A DNA stretch of 58,458 nucleotides from positions 1 through 58,458 of the forward strand of contig JAFTCB010000026.1 in assembly GCA_017454905.1 (NCBI GenBank), given 5' to 3'. The notes below the pieces were generated by a model. The model did no database searches, was not told the origin of the DNA, and saw nothing but the letters and a program-made list of their open reading frames with translations. The position numbers were made by a program, and so were the translations under genes. Below, in pieces: positions 17,901-24,901 of the stretch. The DNA is from Bacteroidales bacterium. GTDB taxonomy: Bacteria; Bacteroidota; Bacteroidia; Bacteroidales; UBA932. Numbering within the stretch: the first letter of the stretch is position 1; every line of letters starts with the position of its first letter.

Positions 17901-18779
17901 GCGGAGCATGTCGCCGAATTCCTTGTAGAGGATCATCTGGAAAGAGCTGGGGCCTTCCGGCTCGTCCCCGTCGTCTCCGTCTTCCTCTTCTTTCTTCTTC
18001 TTTTTCCGGTTCCCGGCTATCCGGCTGACGGCGACGGCGACGCCGGCGGCGGCCAGGGGCCCCCAGAAGATGACGGGCGGAATCTTCTTCGTGCCGAATT
18101 CACCGGGCTTGTCCGTCGCATCGGTCTCGTAGTTGTATACCGGATCGTTACCGACAAATTTGTAGACATAGGTCTGGGTAGCGGTGGACTCCCAAACGGC
18201 AGAGTGCCAGCCCGGGCTGTTGGCATCAGGTCCGCCGAGACGGTAGAGCCGCACCTTTACGGTGATATAGAGGCGGGAGGTCCGATCCGGGGAGAAGATA
18301 TCCATGTGCATGTCCTGGTCCGGGGGACGGCGCAGGGTGGCGGTGACGTGCGTACCCTGGGAGGTCCAAGTGTGGACCTGGGCGCTGTGCTGTCCAGTCT
18401 CTTCAAAAAAATAGGATTCGGCCTGCCCGGTGTACTCGGCCGTGACCGTGACAGCGGCGCCCGGGGCAAAGGCTTCCAGGTTGGGGTTCGAGTCCCCGAT
18501 CCTGTGCGTTCCGTCCCCGGAGAGGACCTGGATATGGAAGGTCAGGTCCTCCTCCTCGCCGAAACGGATCTGCTTGGGTGGGGAGTCCCAGGTGAAGCAG
18601 GTCCCGTTGTCCTTGAGCGTGGCACTGTTGGGCTTGACTTTCCACTGGAGTTTCTTGCTTTTCTCGGTCTGGCTGGAATTGACGGAGGAGTCCTGCAGGA
18701 CCCAGTAGCCGTCTGCGAGGCATACCTGTCCGCTCAGGACGAACAGGCTCAGAAGGGAAAGTAAGATGGGTTTGCGCAT
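14910..18779 (-). CDS. Giant membrane-anchored protein, class A (copy 2), C-terminal nucleotidyltransferase-like motif
   Basis: A 1289-aa paralogue of the protein at 4548-8471. Signal peptide 1-22; ectodomain about 23-228 with GYWVLQD, NGTCFTW and TYVYKFVG; KPGEFG then KKIPPVIFW leading into a span about 233-256; KKKKK at 259-263. The middle begins SSFQMILYKEFGD and includes VGARIEE and VPPNRCKAAI. GIVTLGYSEVLYYTP precedes the helical region with CNDPNISEEELKAL. The terminal module has FEATGNATK, GMDHDYTIRI with Asp1037 and Asp1039, RYWNDEYCYQATG, and VIDP at 1104-1107. The C-terminal region is almost the same as its paralogue's, while the ectodomain is strongly diverged, which suggests a fixed intracellular job with changing external input. 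It sits between the two class B genes, 32 bp after one and 18 bp before the other. Function unknown. Confidence 0.6.
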   Translation of the reverse strand: MRKPILLSLLSLFVLSGQVCLADGYWVLQDSSVNSSQTEKSKKLQWKVKPNSATLKDNGTCFTWDSPPKQIRFGEEEDLTFHIQVLSGDGTHRIGDSNPNLEAFAPGAAVTVTAEYTGQAESYFFEETGQHSAQVHTWTSQGTHVTATLRRPPDQDMHMDIFSPDRTSRLYITVKVRLYRLGGPDANSPGWHSAVWESTATQTYVYKFVGNDPVYNYETDATDKPGEFGTKKIPPVIFWGPLAAAGVAVAVSRIAGNRKKKKKEEEDGDDGDEPEGPSSFQMILYKEFGDMLRTGDEPRVVGARIEEIKPGGEKVPRADLTRTIHIIEGNNIQLLSTGFDGKYFCGSIRVPDPETTHIPSKGSVIFSFEGPSGMMRNEVIFKIEDKLRILFCQDNVTYVAGKRSSETVYFYVQGLSENAKVEASLENDKKQTFSLSKVRPDKEGSYSVDLADCLPDDAVKEKMAGDVDSCYLVVKASEPVRDGMREVKERLSVHRFYEGLRLQVGHLKAYPVVKGTESITMTEQQPQDYEHPLAIAHTRLELTLFVWDEKSNKIGSPAPDSMEVTFEDIPESLEWFGKRKDEPIHNPVASLGFQLQDFAVDCRPVIEGICTRTYIYEVVPSAIMVPPNRCKAAIKATATYRGRTFEAEQTSMVLSMPVRVPSDLAELHKMQKFDEQVREKFTHMRNVLVSRPQAPELAALIYKCDIMLQSFDERFGFYMPEFYNAKKLFLKLMTGEVGPLYVAESAYVWEEVYFGDGFDMCMAAMAEREPKTLMGRLLLGIVTLGYSEVLYYTPKRFLLECKKASENESNTFFDNFYVGAKFASLEILEAALMKKGMEWGLNKLSTTQFGQALAETADLVKNDLKGIEQTLCNNYSSIAYVSRLAHNANKVLQWKIDFRKLGKKKMQAGKELLEKSPAMQELRDLAKEAQALGEQKVKQFIRACNDPNISEEELKALVLSIQCDRWAKNYLNSSKVIDKYRFRFTTENTILNSRVKDALKKKLAKDFNVHESQITFFEATGNATKVNACNCKKVGMDHDYTIRINGKDLPEEVAGRYWNDEYCYQATGSKNFSPWDAGKLGEQAEQTAVSFDGPESFRTDVNKVIDPKASAGVKFDDAQLVQDVQTYKVEEPLRKFEEFMKKAAAETDPAWAKTYRKEALHNLREAGRQIPKGMDRTMEEKIKLLDQMGLGDKIDPSKLRAAKELRGRVEEMLASTGEGDSQALIEFYASYKAEGKSLADESRQAFSLITEVDSLIGNGPSLPDNVDWKTALTLKNVGEDTITGEKDIW

Positions 18780-18811
18780 GGATGCCCGGGATTAAGTGTC
18801 AAAAAACGTGG

Positions 18812-21800
18812 CTATAATACTGCATTGACATCGCGGACAGCCTGGCCGCACTCTTCAATTACTTTTTCTATGGTGGTCCCGAACTGTGTCTCCAAGGTGA
18901 CGCGGGCTTCTTCCAGGGTAATGGAAATAGCCCCCGCAGGCGGCGGGGTTCCCATACTCTCCAGTACGCGCATCTTGGCCATCAGTTGGGTATAGTCTTT
19001 CCCGACACCGTTCGCGGCAGCGGCTTCTATGCGCGGGACCAGGATGCGCTTGAACTGTTTGACGTTCTGGCGCATGCCCTCCTCGATAAGCGCATCACCA
19101 TAACCGATGATGTGCATAGCCTCGTCGCGGAACCCCTGTTCCAGCAGTCTCTCGGCCTGGGCTTTTGCTTCGGCGCCCTGCTTCAGCCATTCCTTGCATT
19201 TGTACACATAAGCGTCAGCGACGCGGTTGGCGTCCAAAAGCTTTTCCGTGGCCCGGGTCGGGTCGATGATGCGGCCGAGATCGTCTCCGTACGATTCCAG
19301 TCCGTAGGCTCCGTTGACCAGGGCCTGGTCGGACTTGGTCAGGGTCTTGAGCATCTCCTTCCGGTCGGTCGGGATGAAATTGTATTGCGTCTGGTTGAAC
19401 GCTTCTCCGTAGGCGTCCTTCATCACTTCTTCATTCAGGTCCACCCACTTGCCCTTCTTGTTCTTGAACTGGAAGGTGGCGTCGCGGTCGGCGGCAATTT
19501 TCCGGCCCTGCAGCAAGTCGTCCCCGGCGTTGCCGGTGGCGCTGCTGATGCGGATCTCGGGATTCTCAACGCCCATGACCTTGAGCCGCTCCTTCAGGCG
19601 CTTGACGGCAACCTCGTCCACCTCCTTGTAAATGCTCCTCATCTCGGCGTTGAAAGAGGCCCGGAGCATATCGGACGGCTGGCTGCGCAGGATGTTCTGG
19701 GCGGTTTTGTTGCCCTGCAGGGCCAGGGTGGCGCGGCGGACCTCCTCCTTGGTGGCCGTGGGGTTGTTCATGACGCTCTTGAAATTGTCCACAATCTTCT
19801 GCGCATCCTTGCGGGCTTCCTTGGCGCAGGTCTCGGCAAAGATCGATTTCGAGGAGAGGGGTTTGCTGCGCATATTCTTGATGGCGTCGTCACCCATCTC
19901 CGTGGCCGTCTTGACCATGTTTTTGGTCTTGCTCGCGCCGGCGGCGATCCGGTCGGCCTTTGGCGCGCTGCTGTACGGCTTGCGGCCGGCCAGGGACCGG
20001 TTGGCCTTGGCGGCATCGTGTGCTTTGGAGGCGTTTTCTCCAAGGATGCCGAGTTTTCTTCCGAGATCTTTGAGTTTCTCGGCGCACTTCTGCTTTAACC
20101 GCTGTGCCAATTGGGTCTTGGCGACTTTCTGGAGGACCTTGCCGGCAATGGCGAAGCCAACTTCCCAGCTGATGATCTTGACACTTACCTGTTTGAATCC
20201 GCCCCAGACGCTGTCACCGCCACTGTCCACGTACTCTTTCAACTCCGTAATGGCGCTGAGCGGGGTCAGGACGACCTCGGACGCTCCGGCGGTCACGATG
20301 CCGAGCCCGATGCGAAGGACGATGACCGGGATGGAGCGGTCCATCGCGGCGATAGTGGCAAGGGCCGCATCAAGGTCCTCGTCGCCTGTCGAGGCCAAAT
20401 CCTTGACGGCAAAGGCATATCCGATCTTACCCTGGCAGTAGCGGTCGAAGATGGACATGATGCCGTTGTAGTCGGCATCGTCGAAACCGAACGCCACGTC
20501 GTGTCCCTCGATCATCACGGACAGTTTGTAGAACAACGGGCTCAGGCCGCGGAAGTTGGTGTCGAGGACGATCTTTCGGCGGATATCGACCAGGTTCTCC
20601 ATCCGCCGGAGGTCTTCGTCTTCATAACGGGCGAGGGCGCGGGTGATATCGCCGCCCGGCGGCACATCGACGATGCGGTAAGGCTGGGAGTTGAGCGGGA
20701 CGACAAACTCCTTCCTGTACTCTTGTCCGTGCCATTCCATCCGGACCGTGACCTTGGCATGGCTGCGGTTGGGCGAGACCAGGAATCCTCCGGTGGGACG
20801 GATGACGCCCCAGAACACCCCGTCCTTCGTCCAGTCGCGGAATTCGTACTTGAAATCGAGTGTCTGGCAGGGAGAGCCGATATCCTTCCCTTCCGGGTCC
20901 CGGAAGAAGAGATTCTCATATAGGTAGAAATCCCCGGAACTGGGGACATAATCGGCATGCGGATTCTTCGTGAAGAGCGTGCTGCCCTGCAATACGTCTT
21001 CAAAGGTGAAGAAGGGCCCTTTGTCGGGCTTGACGGGTCCGATCTTGTTGTCGTGCTCCTCGTCCACCACGACCAGCTGCATGTCGATGCGGCTTTCAGC
21101 TGGCTTGACGCGGCGCGAAGAGCCTCGGGGCGGCAGGATGTCGTGGTCAAAGGTGCTCTCCAACTCCACGGCGAAGGCCTTGAGGGCCTGCAGTTCGACC
21201 CGGAGGCCCAGGTGGATCCGGTTGATGTGGAAGGTTTCCACGACCGGAGCCCGTCCCATGCGTGGCGTCACCTCGATGCGGCAGAGGTAATCCTCCACGG
21301 TGCCGGGGAGGTCTTCGTCCTTGCCGAATTCAGTCAGGTTGATGCGGAAGAGATCCGGGTCATTCTCATCCTGTTCAAGTTCTGACGTGAAATGCTCATA
21401 CCCCTTCTGGTCCAGCGTGATCTCCACACCTTCCGGTGACGAGGCCGCCCCATAGAGCAGGAACTCCATGAAAAGGGTCTTGCCTTCTCCGGCGGCGAAA
21501 GTGATCTGCGGCTCGATCAGGATGGCGGCGGCATCCTCGACCAGGCAGTGGACGTGGGTAAGCAGGCGGCCCTTTGTGGCATTCAGGCTGACGAGTATCG
21601 TGGCCGTCTCCGGGCAACTCTTATCCGGGTTGCGCAGCGCAGTGACCTTGCCCGTCATATAACGGCCATCGAACTTTTGCCCGGTGACCTCACAGTGCTC
21701 TTCGCCGCTGATCCAGATGTTGCGTGTCATATCGGGCCGCTCTTTGTGGACGCCTTCCGGCGTGATCTCTTCGACGCGGGCGCCTATGACCACGGGCGGA

Positions 21801-22876
21801 TCGTCCAGTACGAGCGAGTCCTCGAAATCCTTCCAGAAGATGATCTGGTAGGTGCTGGGCGGCTGGTACGGCTCTTCTTCCGCGGGCTTCTTCTTGTCGT
21901 CCTTCTTTTTGTTGCCCTTTTTCTTTTTCTCTTTCTTCAGCCCGGAATCCGGAGTGGTCTTTCGCAGGACAGCTTGGTCGAAGTTCTTCGGCCGCCGTTT
22001 CCGGCTCACGATGAAAGCGGCGCCCGCCGTCAGCCCCAGGATGGCCAGGGGAATGAGTAGCCCGTTGAATTCGCCTTTCTCACCGGTGCCTGTGATATGC
22101 TCTTCGATGATTTCATGGTCCGGCCCTTCGAATCGGTACCAGTAGCGCCGGGTGATCTCGAGGTTGGACTTGTACTTGCCGTAGTCCTCGCTGTAGAGCT
22201 CGTCAGCGCCGAATTTGTTGTCGTCAAAGATGCTTGTCCAGACATAGACCAGCATCTGCCAGCTGCCATCCGGGTGGTAGTTCGAGTTGTCGGAGAGGTA
22301 TAGCTGCAATTGGGACGCCGTGGGCGTCTTGTCCATCTTCAGTGTGCCGCGCTCGGAGGTGGACCTTTCGACAAACGGCGTGAAGGACACATTGTCAGAG
22401 CTCCAGACGAAACGGACGGCTTCGAGGGCCGGGTTGGACACGATCGCGGAGAGAGCTACCTGATACCGCAGCGCGTTGCGGTGGTTGTATTCATCCAGCC
22501 CCGGGGAGGAATTGAAACCGTAATCGACGGAGATCTCGCCCTCCTTTCCGTACTCGATGCGTTCGGGCGGGGAGGACCAGGATTCGTTGACCAGGAAGTT
22601 ATCCGTCGAACGGATAGAATTGACCATGGCGCCGTGCTCGTTGGGTACGAGTTTGCTCCATGTGCTCGTGCGTGAGTAGACAGTGCCGTTCTCGGAGACG
22701 ATGACGCACGGAATGTCCTGGCTCTTGACCGTCTCTACATGGTCCAGAACCCAGTAACTCTTCTGCTCCTCCTTCGTGTGCCTGCCGGACTGCGCTTCAC
22801 CGGCCGCTGCGGTTAGCAGCAGGCAGCAAAGCATCCAGGCCGTGCGTCGGGCAGCGCGTGTCGTTCCGGGGTGCAT
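18812..22876 (-). CDS. Giant membrane-anchored protein, class B (copy 2), C-terminal nucleotidyltransferase-like motif
   Basis: A 1354-aa paralogue of the protein at 10890-14891, and the first giant in transcription order. The ATG at 22876 gives a long basic n-region before the signal peptide (cleavage near residue 28); Met15 is an alternative start. The ectodomain runs to about 265 with YWVLDHV and RYWYRFEG. A clear span at 271-290 is followed by SRKRR and a Lys-rich tract to 330. The middle has STYQIIFWKDFEDSL and VEEITPEG; RIGLGIVTAGASEVVLTP and MNNPTATKEEVRRATLALQG follow. The terminal module contains SSATGNAGDDLLQGRKIAAD, Asp1130 and Asp1132 of ADRDAT, and RIIDP at 1202-1206. This copy best matches the Gly-x(13-15)-Asp-x-Asp layout of tRNA-nucleotidyltransferase-like head domains. 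It starts 6 bp after the zinc-ribbon gene upstream, so it is probably translationally linked to it. Function unknown. Confidence 0.6.
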   Translation of the reverse strand: MHPGTTRAARRTAWMLCCLLLTAAAGEAQSGRHTKEEQKSYWVLDHVETVKSQDIPCVIVSENGTVYSRTSTWSKLVPNEHGAMVNSIRSTDNFLVNESWSSPPERIEYGKEGEISVDYGFNSSPGLDEYNHRNALRYQVALSAIVSNPALEAVRFVWSSDNVSFTPFVERSTSERGTLKMDKTPTASQLQLYLSDNSNYHPDGSWQMLVYVWTSIFDDNKFGADELYSEDYGKYKSNLEITRRYWYRFEGPDHEIIEEHITGTGEKGEFNGLLIPLAILGLTAGAAFIVSRKRRPKNFDQAVLRKTTPDSGLKKEKKKKGNKKKDDKKKPAEEEPYQPPSTYQIIFWKDFEDSLVLDDPPVVIGARVEEITPEGVHKERPDMTRNIWISGEEHCEVTGQKFDGRYMTGKVTALRNPDKSCPETATILVSLNATKGRLLTHVHCLVEDAAAILIEPQITFAAGEGKTLFMEFLLYGAASSPEGVEITLDQKGYEHFTSELEQDENDPDLFRINLTEFGKDEDLPGTVEDYLCRIEVTPRMGRAPVVETFHINRIHLGLRVELQALKAFAVELESTFDHDILPPRGSSRRVKPAESRIDMQLVVVDEEHDNKIGPVKPDKGPFFTFEDVLQGSTLFTKNPHADYVPSSGDFYLYENLFFRDPEGKDIGSPCQTLDFKYEFRDWTKDGVFWGVIRPTGGFLVSPNRSHAKVTVRMEWHGQEYRKEFVVPLNSQPYRIVDVPPGGDITRALARYEDEDLRRMENLVDIRRKIVLDTNFRGLSPLFYKLSVMIEGHDVAFGFDDADYNGIMSIFDRYCQGKIGYAFAVKDLASTGDEDLDAALATIAAMDRSIPVIVLRIGLGIVTAGASEVVLTPLSAITELKEYVDSGGDSVWGGFKQVSVKIISWEVGFAIAGKVLQKVAKTQLAQRLKQKCAEKLKDLGRKLGILGENASKAHDAAKANRSLAGRKPYSSAPKADRIAAGASKTKNMVKTATEMGDDAIKNMRSKPLSSKSIFAETCAKEARKDAQKIVDNFKSVMNNPTATKEEVRRATLALQGNKTAQNILRSQPSDMLRASFNAEMRSIYKEVDEVAVKRLKERLKVMGVENPEIRISSATGNAGDDLLQGRKIAADRDATFQFKNKKGKWVDLNEEVMKDAYGEAFNQTQYNFIPTDRKEMLKTLTKSDQALVNGAYGLESYGDDLGRIIDPTRATEKLLDANRVADAYVYKCKEWLKQGAEAKAQAERLLEQGFRDEAMHIIGYGDALIEEGMRQNVKQFKRILVPRIEAAAANGVGKDYTQLMAKMRVLESMGTPPPAGAISITLEEARVTLETQFGTTIEKVIEECGQAVRDVNAVL

Positions 22877-22882
22877 GATGGT

Positions 22883-23647
22883 CTAACCAAAGATTTTGAG
22901 AAGATAGTAGATAATCCAGATGACCAGGAGGGCGACGATCAGCCAGAAATACCATTTGCGCTTCGGCTTGACTGCGGGCGCGGCATTTGGCTGGGCCGGT
23001 TTCTTCTGGAACCGGCCGAGGACGTCGTTCTTGCTTTTGTTGAGCGCTTGCTTGAAGGTCATCGGGCCGTTTGCAGCCGGTTGCTGCGGAGCCTGCTGAT
23101 AGGGTTGCTGCCGGGGATACTGCGGAGCCTGCTGATAAGGCTGCTGCGGGTACTGCGGCTGCTGATAGGGCTGCTGCGGGTACTGCGGCTGCTGTGGATA
23201 CTGCGGCTGCTGATAGGGGTGCTGATACTGCGGGGGCTGCTGGTTGGCAGGCTGCTGATAGGACGGTTGCTGCGGTGCCGCGGGGGCCTGGGGTTGCGGG
23301 GTCTGCTTTTTGGGGGAGGACCAGCTGGCGACGACGAACTCGCCCTTTTCGGCGGGGGCGCTGGTGGAAGCTTCCGTCGGCGGGACGTCATCGGAAATCG
23401 TCACTGTCGCGTCCGCGGGAGCATCGATCACGACACCCCTGGGTGGCTCTGCGGCTGGTCGCGGCGTGGGCCGGGGCTGGACAGGCTGGTTGTATTGCGG
23501 TGCCTGGGGCTGAGGGGCCTGTTGGACAGGCGCCTGCGGCTGGGGAGCCGGGTTGACGGTGGGTGCGGCGGCAACCGGTGTGCCGCAGCTGGTGCAGAAT
23601 CTGGCGCCGTCGGGAAGCTGGGCGCCGCAGTGGGTGCAGAATGCCAT
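22883..23647 (-). CDS. Tail-anchored zinc-ribbon protein with long Pro/Gln repeat
   Basis: A 254-aa protein. CTHCGAQLPDGARFCTSCG (4-22) is a four-Cys zinc ribbon. It is followed by about 200 residues of low-complexity Pro/Gln/Tyr sequence with repeated QQPYQQPQYP-like units, a short basic segment (KPKRKWYFW) and one C-terminal membrane span (about 232-253). There is no signal peptide, so the ribbon and repeat should face the cytoplasm with the C-terminus in the membrane. It lies 6 bp upstream of the first giant gene, where it could be a cytoplasmic partner. Its ribbon is shared with three neighbours. No enzymatic motif is seen and the role is unknown. Confidence 0.65.
   Translation of the reverse strand: MAFCTHCGAQLPDGARFCTSCGTPVAAAPTVNPAPQPQAPVQQAPQPQAPQYNQPVQPRPTPRPAAEPPRGVVIDAPADATVTISDDVPPTEASTSAPAEKGEFVVASWSSPKKQTPQPQAPAAPQQPSYQQPANQQPPQYQHPYQQPQYPQQPQYPQQPYQQPQYPQQPYQQAPQYPRQQPYQQAPQQPAANGPMTFKQALNKSKNDVLGRFQKKPAQPNAAPAVKPKRKWYFWLIVALLVIWIIYYLLKIFG
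23129..23235 (-). repeat. Tandem ~30-bp coding repeat (Pro/Gln/Tyr)
   Basis: Two near-perfect 30-bp units at 23129-23158 and 23159-23188, then an 18-bp and a 27-bp partial unit. The repeat lies in frame inside the zinc-ribbon gene and encodes PQYPQQPYQQ-type sequence. Repeat number could vary between strains without breaking the frame. Confidence 0.75.
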
Positions 23648-23679
23648 AGTTTGGAGGTGTTTGATGATATACGTGAAAG

Positions 23680-23946
23680 CTACCAGCCCATCTTCATCGC
23701 CACCATGGCGACGCCGACCAGGATCGCGACCACCCAGCCCACGATGGACCGCTTTTTCCCCTTCACGGGGGCGTCCTGCTGCGGATACTGAGGCTGCTGC
23801 GGATACTGGGGCTGTTGCTGATAAGGTTGCTGCTGATAGGGCTGCTGCTGATAGGGCTGCTGAGGCGCGCCGAACCGGGCGCCGCAGGCAGGGCAGAACA
23901 TGGCGTCGTCAGAGAGCTGGGCTCCACAGTTGGGACAGTACTTCAT
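23680..23946 (-). CDS. Small tail-anchored zinc-ribbon protein
   Basis: An 88-aa protein: CPNCGAQLSDDAMFCPACG zinc ribbon (4-22), a short QQPYQQQPYQQ repeat, a basic KGKKR patch and one C-terminal span (about 66-86). It is the compact version of the 254-aa protein downstream and very like the 92-aa protein at 24620-24898. Gaps to both neighbours are tiny (3 and 32 bp). A cytoplasm-facing membrane adaptor is the most that can be inferred. Confidence 0.65.
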   Translation of the reverse strand: MKYCPNCGAQLSDDAMFCPACGARFGAPQQPYQQQPYQQQPYQQQPQYPQQPQYPQQDAPVKGKKRSIVGWVVAILVGVAMVAMKMGW

Positions 23947-23949
23947 GTC

Positions 23950-24618
23950 TTATTTGGCTTTGGGACAGTGTTGACGGATGAAATCCAGAACGAAGTCGAA
24001 GTCCTCTTTCGGGACATAGACCTGGTTGCGGTCGAGCAGTTTGTTGACCTTGATGAGTTCCATCAGACGGCGGGGCTTGATCCGCCGGACGTTGGCGAAA
24101 TCGGAGGTGGAGGTGGTGCGGGCGGTGGAGAGCATGCCGGCGCCTACCGTGGAGGGCCGCTTGGCGAGGATGCCCACGAGGACGGTCAGCAGGCCGAGTT
24201 TGCGCGCCCGCTGGACCTGGGCGGGTTCCTGATCGTGGATGACGCACTGCTCGTCCAGGGTGAAGTGCACGATGTACTTGCCGCCGTACATCCAGGCGAT
24301 GATCAGGTAGGAGATCAGGATGAGGACGGCGAAGACGGCCATCACGACCAGCCAGACCTTGGGATTGCTGCCGCTCCACAGGCGGTCGTTCCATTCCTTC
24401 TGCAATTCGCCCTTGGAGGCGAGGCTGATCACGTTGATCAGGAAAGGGATGCTCAGCAGGACGCCGAAAATCTTGTACACCACCAGGATGATGGCGGGAT
24501 TCTTCAGCATGTTGAACTCGTAGGTCCAGCGGTATTTCCCGTCCTGGCAGAGACGGACGCGCGGACCTTCGTAGCCGGTGCTCTCTAACTCCCCGGACGG
24601 GGTGATGACCGGGTCCAT
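23950..24618 (-). CDS. Two-span membrane protein, PH-like C-terminal region, no zinc ribbon
   Basis: A 222-aa protein. After VRLCQDGKYRWTYEFNM (near 21-37) come two hydrophobic segments (about 44-66 and 88-110), then a soluble C-terminal half with GGKYIVHFTLDE, GAGMLSTAR, FANVRRIKP, NQVYVPKEDFDFVLDFI and HCPKAK. The protein at 24902-25681 has the same layout and matching motifs but with a zinc ribbon at its N-terminus, so this one is a paralogue without the ribbon. The two-span plus small beta-rich domain plan resembles bacterial PH-like membrane proteins; that is inference. It is co-transcribed with separate ribbon proteins on both sides. Confidence 0.6.
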   Translation of the reverse strand: MDPVITPSGELESTGYEGPRVRLCQDGKYRWTYEFNMLKNPAIILVVYKIFGVLLSIPFLINVISLASKGELQKEWNDRLWSGSNPKVWLVVMAVFAVLILISYLIIAWMYGGKYIVHFTLDEQCVIHDQEPAQVQRARKLGLLTVLVGILAKRPSTVGAGMLSTARTTSTSDFANVRRIKPRRLMELIKVNKLLDRNQVYVPKEDFDFVLDFIRQHCPKAK

Positions 24619-24619
24619 G

Positions 24620-24898
24620 CTATGACAGGCCTAAAGGGTTGAACTGGATCAGGAGATAGGTCCCGATGCCGATCAGGGCCCACATCCACCACTTGATCTG
24701 GCCTTTTTTCTGCTTCTGCTCCTGGCGGGCCTGGCGGACCCGGTCCATGTAGGTCATCTTCTGGGGCTGCTGGTATTGCGGCTGTTGGTACTGGGGTTGC
24801 TGGTAATTCTGCTGGGGAGCGCCGAAACGGGTGCCGCAGACGGAACAGAAATTGGCGTTGTCGGGGAGCTGGGCTCCGCAGTTGGGACAGTACTTCAT
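24620..24898 (-). CDS. Small tail-anchored zinc-ribbon protein
   Basis: A 92-aa protein with zinc ribbon CPNCGAQLPDNANFCSVCG (4-22), repeats of QYQQPQ, a charged RQARQEQKQKKG linker and one membrane span near the C-terminus (about 68-88). Its start lies 3 bp after the stop of the upstream ribbon protein, and its stop is 1 bp before the ribbon-less membrane protein at 23950-24618, with which it may act as a split version of the fused ribbon-plus-membrane protein upstream. Confidence 0.65.
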   Translation of the reverse strand: MKYCPNCGAQLPDNANFCSVCGTRFGAPQQNYQQPQYQQPQYQQPQKMTYMDRVRQARQEQKQKKGQIKWWMWALIGIGTYLLIQFNPLGLS

Positions 24899-24901
24899 GG
24901 C

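Noticed and set aside
11190-18764. Very long plus-strand open frames (over 1000 codons) opposite the giants
   Set aside because: They are antisense shadows of GC-rich genes. The minus-strand products have signal peptides, membrane spans and paralogues; the plus-strand translations are low-complexity Val/Gly/Arg/Asp sequence.
4548-22876. Giants as Rhs/YD-repeat polymorphic toxins
   Set aside because: No YD or Rhs repeats, no variable C-terminal tip (the C-termini are conserved among paralogues), and no small immunity gene after each one.
23129-23235. Regular repeat that might look like a CRISPR array
   Set aside because: The units are contiguous without unique spacers, are in frame and encode Pro/Gln-rich protein; no cas genes are present.
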